In this document: piece after piece, positions 58,588 to 64,000 of the stretch
How the letters are laid out: every line of letters begins with the position of its first letter
How positions within the stretch are numbered: position 1 is the stretch's first letter
NCBI RefSeq assembly: GCF_026241195.1
Contig: NZ_JAPFQO010000007.1
Location: 124,001 to 188,000, forward strand
Length of the DNA: 64,000 nucleotides
Reading direction: 5' to 3'
From: Pontibacter anaerobius
GTDB lineage: Bacteria; Bacteroidota; Bacteroidia; Cytophagales; Hymenobacteraceae
The notes under the pieces: generated by a model
The model's input: the letters and a program-made list of their open reading frames with translations, nothing else
Databases searched by the model: none
What the model was told of the DNA's origin: nothing
Position numbers and translations under genes: made by a program

Positions 58588-58996
58588 TCTGGGGAATAGG
58601 GATATTAAAAATTAACTGTACTTTTTTTCCTTCATCTAAAAAGTTAACCTCGTCGCACAGGTTGCGCATCAAAAAGATGCCGCGGCCACCAGGGTTCTCC
58701 AGGTTCTCAGGTGCGGTTGGGTCTGGTAGGTTACCGTAATCAAAGCCGGGGCCTTCGTCGGCAACTTCAAAAAGAAGCTTGTTCTCCTCTACCTGCAACA
58801 TCAAGTAAACATTCTTGTCTTTATCGAACTTGTTGCCGTGGCGTATGGCATTGTTTACAGATTCCGTTACGGCAACCATGATGTTACCGTAAATGTCATC
58901 CTCGAACTCAAACTCGTCTTTAGAGTTGTCGATAAAGCTTTCTATTACTCTGATGTTTTCGATTAGGGAAGGAATCTGAATTTTAACCTGATTCAT
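58571..58996 (-). CDS. Serine-protein-kinase/anti-sigma-factor-type HATPase (RsbW-like)
   Basis: A 141-residue GHKL ATPase with no sensor part. NIMVAVTESVNNAIRHGNKFD (near 40) is the N-box with its conserved Glu and Asn, FEVADEGPGFDYGNLPDPTAPENLENPGGRGIFLMRNL spans the G1 and G2 boxes and the ATP lid (80-120). Such proteins phosphorylate or bind partner-switch proteins in Bacillus, but in Bacteroidota the partners are often unknown; a STAS-type protein is not adjacent. It overlaps ybeY by 17 bp, so the two genes are coupled. Confidence 0.92.
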   Translation of the reverse strand: MNQVKIQIPSLIENIRVIESFIDNSKDEFEFEDDIYGNIMVAVTESVNNAIRHGNKFDKDKNVYLMLQVEENKLLFEVADEGPGFDYGNLPDPTAPENLENPGGRGIFLMRNLCDEVNFLDEGKKVQLIFNIPIPQNGSSN

Positions 58997-59026
58997 ATTA
59001 ATCGTTAAGTGTAAAATAGGTGCTTG

Positions 59027-62000
59027 TTATTTGCTTATGCTTTTGAAATACTCGTTTACCTTCTGCTTATAGTACGGAGACAAAGCAGGTGGTATCGTTT
59101 TGAGCAGTTCTGTTTGTTTCTCTTTTGCCTTTAAATACTTTTCGAACGAAGGGGGTACGCTGCGGGCAATATCTTGCGCTGTCTTTGCTTCACGTTTATT
59201 GTCCAATTCACGCTCCCTTGCAGACTTCTCTGCTTCCAGCAAACGTGTTAAAATCTCGCGCTGCCGCTGAATGGTCTGTTCGGTCAAACGTTTATTAACG
59301 AGATCAGTTTCGCTTTGTTCCATCATCTTGCTAATATTTCCCAGTTTGCCGTTTTGCCCCTTTTCACCAGGTTTTGTGCCCTGTTTCTCAAGTTCTTTCA
59401 ACGCGTTCCGGAGAGCCTCCTGCTCCGCAGCCAATTTAGCTAATTCTTCAGAAAGTGCCTTACCCGATTTGCCACCTTTTTTCAGATCTTCGATTTTTTT
59501 GTTCAATTGTTGCTGCAACTCTCCCATATTGCCAGGCATTGGCTTGTTACCCTTCTGCTTTCCGGCCATGCTGCCCTGCATTTGCTGCATGGCCTGCTGC
59601 ATCTGCTTCAGGGCATCGTTGAGCATCAGAGCCAGGTTGTTCATACTTGTCATGGCGAGTTGCTGCTGGCCGGTAGCCTTGCCGAGGTTGCGGTCGCGTA
59701 GTTCCTGCATGCTGTTATCCATACTTTGGTTCATGGCGGCCACCTCGCGGGTAACAAACGACTCAATCTGGAACACTTTTTTGGCGAGTGCGAAAAGACT
59801 GTCCTCGATCACCTGGGCATTGTCACGGAGGTTAAGCTGCCGCTGCGACAGTTCTATAAAGCGGGGATCACTCTGGTTCACGCTGCGGAACTGCTTCATC
59901 AGTTCCTCCTGATCGAAGGAAAGGGTGATCAGGTTCTCAAGAATGTCACGGAGGTTATCGAGGTTCTGCTGCATGCCAGCCATGCTCATGCTGCTCTTCA
60001 TCTCCTCCATCTGTTGAGCCATCTTTTTCATCTGCTGCCCCGCCTTCTGCTGCGATTCGCTGGCCTTCTTGTTCTGGTTTTTCTGTAGCTGCTCCTGGCT
60101 TTGCTCCATTTGCTGCTCTATACTTTGTTGGTCCTGCTGCTGCTGTTCCTCGTTCAGGGGGTTGGGGTTGTCCATCTTTTCGTTCAGTTCCTTCAGCTCT
60201 TCCACCTGCTCCTTCACATCCTTAAACTCCTGTTGCAGCTCTTTTTGCTGCTCCTGCAGCTGCTGGTTGCTTTCTTGCTTTTGCTCGGTTTTCTGGGCCA
60301 ACTGTTCCTCCTTCTCCCCCATCTCCTCCAGTTTGTTGGCAATGTTGTCGAGCTTTTGCTCAAACTGCAGTTGCTTAAACAACTCCAGCGCCCGCTCCAG
60401 CTCGCGCTCCAGGTTCTTCTCGCGGTTATCGAGTTTGCTCAGGAGTTGCTGCAGGTCCCGGTCGTTGGGTTGTTGCTGTTGTAGTAGTTTCTCCAGTTCC
60501 TCGTAGAGTTTCTTGGTTTCCGGGTCCAGCAGGTCGTTCATGAGCTTTTGCAGCTCCTGCGCCTTCTCGGCTAGCTGCTTGCTGGGCTCGTTCAGCATGT
60601 TCTGCTTTTTGTTGAGCTCCTCAAACAGCTCTTTCATAGAGTTGATGTCCTGCTCCAGCTGCTTCTTTTTGGCGGCCAGCTCCTCCAGCTGCTTGCGATC
60701 CTGCCAGTTCAGGTCGCGCTTGGTCTTCAGCTTCTCCTCTGATTTGGACAGCTCGCGCTCCAGTTGGTTTGCCCGCTCCAGCGTTTTGCTCATCTGGCTG
60801 GCAACCGATTGCGAGTTGCTGTCGAGTTCTTTCTGCAGCTCGCGCTTGTCTGGTAGCCTTAGTTCGTAGGTGCGGGTGCGGGCGCTTTTCGGGCCGCGGA
60901 TGCCGTCGTTGTCCCATACCTGCACAAAATACTCCAGCTTGTCGCCGGGTTGCAGGTTGAGGGCGGCGGTGTTCCACTGGTAAAAATAGGTTTGGCTAAG
61001 CTGTTGCTTGTTAAGTGGCAATGCCTGGCTTTTATACTTTGCCTGCGGGTTTTTGCTGTTGCTGATGCGGTAAATCAGTGCCAGCCGCGTTAGCCCGTAG
61101 TCATCCGACACATCGCCTCCCAAAACCATATAAGCGTACAGCGCCGTGTCCTGGTACTGCTCCAGGCTGATCTGAGGGTTGCGGTCCGGGATGGTGGTGA
61201 TCTGGTAGTTGATTTGTTCTTTATTCGTGCTGTGTTCGTTGCGCAGGTTTATACTATAGTTCTGGCTCTGGCTAAAATCCTTGCTGGCGGCGAAGGTGCT
61301 GCCGTCTTTTTGAGCGTTTATACTTTGGGCAGGCTCCTCAAAGGTCAGTTTTATACTATCTGTTTCGGAGGTGGAGAAGTTCCAGGTGATGGTGCTGCCC
61401 TCGGGCACGGTGGCGTTGCCTGTGTTCTGAATCTCCTCTGGCTTGCGGTTAAGGTACTTTGGGTACTGCACCAGCATCCGGAAATCCTTGAGGTTAGGCC
61501 GCGAGAGCAGATCTAAGGTATAACTGTCGGAGAAGAAGCCAGAGCCCTCCAGCTGGAAATCCACGGGGCGCTGCAGCTGTTTGAAGGTATAAGTATAGTT
61601 GCCGTCAGCGTTCTGGCTGAGCTTCTGGCGGCGCCCATTGTAATTGATGTACACTTCGCTGGGCACGGTTTTGCCCTCCACCGCTACATTAAGCGTAAAA
61701 TCCTCGCCACGATAGGTCTGCAGCCCCTCGTTCTGCACCACAAAATCAAAAGGGGCCTGAGGTGTATAATGGGTTTTATAGTTGATGATGCGCTCAGTGC
61801 CCTGCACAAAAATAGCCGGGTACACCAGCATGATCAGGAAAGCGATTAAGGCGGGCAGGGCGATATACTTGAGCAGCGGCTTGTTCTCGCGGTAAGAAAC
61901 GGCCTCCTTGAACTTAAAGGAAAGCATCTGCTGGCTGCGCTGGGCTATACTTGCCCGGATGAGCTCGTTGGTTCGGTCCTGCTGCTGCAGCTGGATGGCG

Positions 62001-62338
62001 TTAAGCAGTTTATCCCGGATCTCCGGAAAATGATGGCCCACCTGCTGCGCCGCCTGCTCATCGGAGAGCACCCGCCGCAGCCGCACCAGCGCAGCCGCCG
62101 GCAAGGCTATCCAGCGTATAAACACGTAAATAACCGCGGCCACAAACGAGAAAAGCAGGAAAGCGCGCACATACTCCGGAAAGTAGAACATGTACTCCAG
62201 CAAACTATACACGATGTAAACAGAAAGCAGGAGCCCAACCGCAAAAATCCCGCCCCGCAACAGCATGTTGAGGTAGAACTTCTGTTTGAACTCCTGCAAT
62301 TGATGCAGCAACTGATCGAGTGCATCGGTATGTTTCAT
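59027..62338 (-). CDS. DUF4175 family membrane protein with long Gln/Glu-rich coiled coils
   Basis: A 1103-residue protein of a Bacteroidota family without assigned biochemistry. Three membrane helices lie near the N-terminus (MLLRGGIFAVGLLLSVYIVYSLLEYMF, VRAFLLFSFVAAVIYVFIRW and LLKYIALPALIAFLIMLVYPAIFV at about residues 22-175). Beta-rich extracytoplasmic parts follow to about 500. From about 510 to 800 the chain is a charged coiled coil rich in Gln, Glu, Lys and Leu (QEQQKELQQEFKDVKEQVEE), with another Gln-rich segment near 920. It is preceded by the xth gene. Such proteins are proposed to take part in envelope or gliding functions; this is not proven. Confidence 0.88.
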   Translation of the reverse strand: MKHTDALDQLLHQLQEFKQKFYLNMLLRGGIFAVGLLLSVYIVYSLLEYMFYFPEYVRAFLLFSFVAAVIYVFIRWIALPAAALVRLRRVLSDEQAAQQVGHHFPEIRDKLLNAIQLQQQDRTNELIRASIAQRSQQMLSFKFKEAVSYRENKPLLKYIALPALIAFLIMLVYPAIFVQGTERIINYKTHYTPQAPFDFVVQNEGLQTYRGEDFTLNVAVEGKTVPSEVYINYNGRRQKLSQNADGNYTYTFKQLQRPVDFQLEGSGFFSDSYTLDLLSRPNLKDFRMLVQYPKYLNRKPEEIQNTGNATVPEGSTITWNFSTSETDSIKLTFEEPAQSINAQKDGSTFAASKDFSQSQNYSINLRNEHSTNKEQINYQITTIPDRNPQISLEQYQDTALYAYMVLGGDVSDDYGLTRLALIYRISNSKNPQAKYKSQALPLNKQQLSQTYFYQWNTAALNLQPGDKLEYFVQVWDNDGIRGPKSARTRTYELRLPDKRELQKELDSNSQSVASQMSKTLERANQLERELSKSEEKLKTKRDLNWQDRKQLEELAAKKKQLEQDINSMKELFEELNKKQNMLNEPSKQLAEKAQELQKLMNDLLDPETKKLYEELEKLLQQQQPNDRDLQQLLSKLDNREKNLERELERALELFKQLQFEQKLDNIANKLEEMGEKEEQLAQKTEQKQESNQQLQEQQKELQQEFKDVKEQVEELKELNEKMDNPNPLNEEQQQQDQQSIEQQMEQSQEQLQKNQNKKASESQQKAGQQMKKMAQQMEEMKSSMSMAGMQQNLDNLRDILENLITLSFDQEELMKQFRSVNQSDPRFIELSQRQLNLRDNAQVIEDSLFALAKKVFQIESFVTREVAAMNQSMDNSMQELRDRNLGKATGQQQLAMTSMNNLALMLNDALKQMQQAMQQMQGSMAGKQKGNKPMPGNMGELQQQLNKKIEDLKKGGKSGKALSEELAKLAAEQEALRNALKELEKQGTKPGEKGQNGKLGNISKMMEQSETDLVNKRLTEQTIQRQREILTRLLEAEKSARERELDNKREAKTAQDIARSVPPSFEKYLKAKEKQTELLKTIPPALSPYYKQKVNEYFKSISK

Positions 62339-62477
62339 GTCTTGCTATTACAAGGTTAAGGCATGGCGTCTATAGTTGTAAGTTAACCAAATCCATCTAA
62401 CGCACTATACTTCAGGCGATAAAAAGTATAAATACCTATAGTATAACTGCACAGACAGCCCTTTTAGTATACCTCCC

Positions 62478-63239
62478 CTACTCCAGCTCCAGCAGCACCG
62501 GGCAGTGGTCCGAGTGCCGGGCTTCAGTAAGTATGGCAGAACGCTTCAGGCGGTCGCGCAGGTTTTCGGTAGCCATGTTATAATCAATACGCCAGCCCAG
62601 ATTTTTGTTGCGTGCGCCGGCACGGTAGCTCCACCACGTATAGTTATGCGGCTCCTGGTTAAAGTGGCGGAAGGTGTCGATAAAGCCATTCTCCACCAGC
62701 TTGCTCATCCACTCGCGCTCCTCCGGCAAAAAGCCCGAGCTGTTGGCGTTGGATTTCGGGTTATGGATGTCGATGGGTTTGTGGCAGATGTTGTAATCGC
62801 CGCTCACCACCAGCCCCGGCAAGGTCTGCTTCAGGTCGCCCACGTAGCCGTGGAAGTCGTCCATCCACTGAAACTTGAACTTCTGGCGCTCCTCCCCGCT
62901 GGAGCCTGAAGGCATGTATACGCTCATCACCGACACATCGCCGTAATCGGCGCGCAAAACACGACCTTCCACATCGTAGCATTCTATGCCGCAGCCCACC
63001 TCTACGTGCTGCGGTTTGTCTTTAGAAAGTATAGCCACGCCGCTGTAGCCTTTCTTTACGGCCGGGTGCAGGTACACCTGGTAGCCCATATCTTCAAACA
63101 ACGCCTTGTCGAATTTAGATTCATCGGCCTTGATCTCCTGCAGGCAGAGTACATCGGGGTTAGCGGCTTTCAGCCAATCGCCGAAGCCTTTGGTAAGGGC
63201 GGCACGGATGCCGTTAACATTATAGGTAATAATTTTCAT
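62478..63239 (-). CDS. xth: Exodeoxyribonuclease III (AP endonuclease)
   Basis: A Mg-dependent enzyme that cleaves at abasic sites and trims 3' ends during base-excision repair. The start at 63239 (MKIITYNVNGIRAALTKGF) gives the family N-terminus, with the longer frame upstream unsupported; about 253 residues. Conserved blocks are LCLQEIKADESKFD (metal-binding Glu), GYSGVAILSKDKP, VSGDYNICHKPIDIHNPK (Asp-Asn pair) and the final TEARHSDHCPVLLEL with the catalytic Asp-His. All active-site residues are in place. Confidence 0.95.
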   Translation of the reverse strand: MKIITYNVNGIRAALTKGFGDWLKAANPDVLCLQEIKADESKFDKALFEDMGYQVYLHPAVKKGYSGVAILSKDKPQHVEVGCGIECYDVEGRVLRADYGDVSVMSVYMPSGSSGEERQKFKFQWMDDFHGYVGDLKQTLPGLVVSGDYNICHKPIDIHNPKSNANSSGFLPEEREWMSKLVENGFIDTFRHFNQEPHNYTWWSYRAGARNKNLGWRIDYNMATENLRDRLKRSAILTEARHSDHCPVLLELE

Positions 63240-63267
63240 GGGTGAATTTTGAGGCGCGCAGCACAGC

Positions 63268-63345
63268 TTACTTCTTGCCGCTGTCTTTGGTGAGCAGCAA
63301 AAGCGATGACACAAGTATAAATTTCAGGATGCTATACTTCTTCAT
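63268..63345 (-). CDS. Possible 25-residue hydrophobic peptide upstream of xth
   Basis: An intact frame from the ATG at 63345 encodes MKKYSILKFILVSSLLLLT then KDSGKK, a basic start and one hydrophobic segment, ending 28 bp before the xth start. It contains two overlapping copies of the AAGTATA motif (63313 and 63333 complement) and a third lies just upstream at 63346. It may be a small membrane peptide, a leader peptide or chance. No homologue is recognised. Confidence 0.3.
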   Translation of the reverse strand: MKKYSILKFILVSSLLLLTKDSGKK

Positions 63346-63385
63346 AAGTATAAATATGCGACAAAATGTGTGCTGCGTTACTGTG

Positions 63386-63742
63386 TTAAGGTTTACGGAT
63401 ATCGTCGGCACGGTTAAAGTACTCGATCACGTGCCATTTAAGCATCTTCTCCTGCTCTTTCAGGTTGGCAAACGGGATAGATTTCACCGCCTTAAAGTGG
63501 GGCCAGCCCTCCTCGTCGCGGCCGGTGAACTCGTAATAGCCCGACTCGGCAAAGACGCGGCAGGTGGCAATGTGCATCAGGTCCTGCTTCTCCTCCTTGG
63601 TAAACTCCCGTATGCCCATGCCCAGCTCCTGAATCCCGATCAGAAAAAGTATGGCATTCATATCAGGCTTCTTGCCAAAGCGCTTCATCAGGTCGGCCCG
63701 CAGCTGCGTCCAGTTATGTTCCAGGTTGTCGCTGTCGTACAT
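63386..63742 (-). CDS. Conserved protein of unknown function (about 118 aa)
   Basis: The start at 63742 (MYDSDNLEHNWTQLRADLMKRFGKKPDMNAILF) is chosen because the family begins there; the longer frame upstream runs through TTAAATTGTT repeats. Residues IGIQELGMGIREFTKEEKQDLMHIATCRVFAESGYYEFTGRDEEGWPHFKAVKSIP form the conserved middle, and the end LKEQEKMLKWHVIEYF is helical. Similar short proteins are common in Bacteroidota. The function is unknown. AAGTATA (63789) lies upstream. Confidence 0.82.
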   Translation of the reverse strand: MYDSDNLEHNWTQLRADLMKRFGKKPDMNAILFLIGIQELGMGIREFTKEEKQDLMHIATCRVFAESGYYEFTGRDEEGWPHFKAVKSIPFANLKEQEKMLKWHVIEYFNRADDIRKP

Positions 63743-63749
63743 AAGTTGA

Positions 63750-63840
63750 TTGTTAAATTGTTGGATTGTTAAATTGTTGATTCGCATGAAGTATAAACGC
63801 TCCATTTTGGAACCAACAATTTAACCATGTAGCCATTTAA
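63750..63840. repeat. Short AT-rich ACAATTTAAC repeats upstream of the partial AhpD-like gene
   Basis: The block has several imperfect copies of TTAAATTGTT or its complement ACAATTTAAC (about 63750-63832). A similar pair occurs at 28486-28517 (ACAATTTAACAATGCATC, then ATTTAACAATT). It is flanked by AAGTATA at 63789. These are short, local repeats without a known role. Confidence 0.5.
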
Positions 63841-63844
63841 CAGT

Positions 63845-64000
63845 TTATTCTGCAGAGCCTCTCTCCTTCAGTTCCTCCCAGTACTCCACGGCGCGGCGGA
63901 AGTGCGGGATCACGATGGAGCCGCCCACTAGGTTGGCGATGGAAGATACCTCCATAAACTGCTCGTCAGTTACACCCTCTTTGTAGCACTTGCCCACGTG
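63845..64000 (-). CDS. Carboxymuconolactone-decarboxylase/AhpD-like protein, C-terminal part (cut by window edge)
   Basis: The last 51 codons of a leftward gene entering from the right edge. The translation HVGKCYKEGVTDEQFMEVSS, then IANLVGGSIVIPHFRRAVEY and a closing WEELKERGSAE, matches the C-terminal half of AhpD/CMD-like peroxidase-fold proteins: HxxxCxxxG is the region near the redox Cys-His, followed by the conserved helix with GG and VIPH. The catalytic CxxC is outside the window if present. Stop TAA at 63845. Confidence 0.8.
   Translation of the reverse strand, partial: HVGKCYKEGVTDEQFMEVSSIANLVGGSIVIPHFRRAVEYWEELKERGSAE

Noticed and set aside
1..64000. Idea that TATACTTTG is the Bacteroidota -7 promoter element
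   Set aside because: The -7 consensus is TAnnTTTG, with two bases between TA and TTTG. TATACTTTG offers one or three. The motif is also common inside genes and after stop codons in both orientations.
1..64000. Chi- or KOPS-like oriented role of the AAGTATA motif
   Set aside because: The two orientations are about equally frequent (63 versus 73) across a segment with mostly leftward genes, so no polarity is evident here. A polarity change at the putative origin could not be tested within this window.
1..64000. tRNA or rRNA genes, CRISPR arrays, transposases, phage genes
   Set aside because: No cloverleaf with GGTTCGA-type T-arm, no spaced direct repeats and no transposase, integrase or structural phage proteins were seen.

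Overview
The window looks like a chromosomal segment from a Bacteroidota bacterium, most likely order Cytophagales and close to Hymenobacteraceae/Pontibacter. The lineage call is an inference from gene families (DUF4175, DUF2807, DUF4385, lipoprotein with Ig-like domain, TonB/MORN fusion, CoaX next to an SRYG-type outer membrane protein), from promoters of the Bacteroidota form TAnnTTTG, and from the lack of Shine-Dalgarno sequences. Genes are dense, coding DNA is moderately GC-rich, and no rRNA, tRNA, CRISPR array, prophage or insertion sequence was seen.

Layout. 1-4 kb: an outer membrane protein running off the edge, coaX, an RNA pseudouridine synthase with a long Arg/Asp/Gly-rich tail, scpB and a DksA-like protein. 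4-11 kb: a small barrel protein, ribH, a TPR membrane protein, pdhA, then recF, an AT-rich foreign-looking gene, a DciA-like DUF721 gene and a thioesterase. 11.6-14 kb: a secreted M28 peptidase, a complete subclass B1 metallo-beta-lactamase and a small protein behind a 23-bp perfect hairpin. 15-16 kb: three tiny membrane or zinc-ribbon genes. 16.2-20.2 kb: N-formylglutamate amidohydrolase, DUF1704 (QEGLA) metallopeptidase and a glutathione-synthetase-like ATP-grasp ligase. 20.5-20.75 kb: a probable small RNA. 20.7-36 kb: transporters, rhomboid, polyprenyl synthase, RNase R, a fused dipeptide-type ABC ATPase and a lipoprotein serine protease. 36-53 kb: lspA, ileS with an altered GxHH signature, an RND protein, an amber-interrupted pseudogene, csbD, mscS, glyS, a PiT-like transporter and a cation:proton antiporter. 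52.6-53.1 kb: an AT-rich non-coding stretch with clustered DnaA-box-like sites. 53.6-64 kb: an Ig-like lipoprotein, a methyltransferase, mnmG with a perfect parS site just upstream, ybeY, an anti-sigma-type ATPase, DUF4175, xth and a partial AhpD-like gene.

Three signals stand out. First, the heptamer AAGTATA (complement TATACTT) is scattered through genes and spacers in both orientations: about 136 copies by hand count, against roughly 4-8 expected by chance, with about 60 more of the form AAGTATG/CATACTT. It forces otherwise uncommon codons such as AGT-ATA and ATA-CTT into many genes and looks like a highly iterated genomic motif of unknown role. Second, the perfect parS at 58.1 kb, mnmG and the DnaA-box cluster at 52.6-53.1 kb together suggest that the window contains the replication origin. 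Third, the amidohydrolase/DUF1704/ATP-grasp group pairs a ligase fold with a peptidase fold in the same way as eukaryotic tubulin tyrosination and detyrosination, so it may be an undescribed peptide-modification system. A related repeat of about 300 bp occurs in three gene-free spacers.
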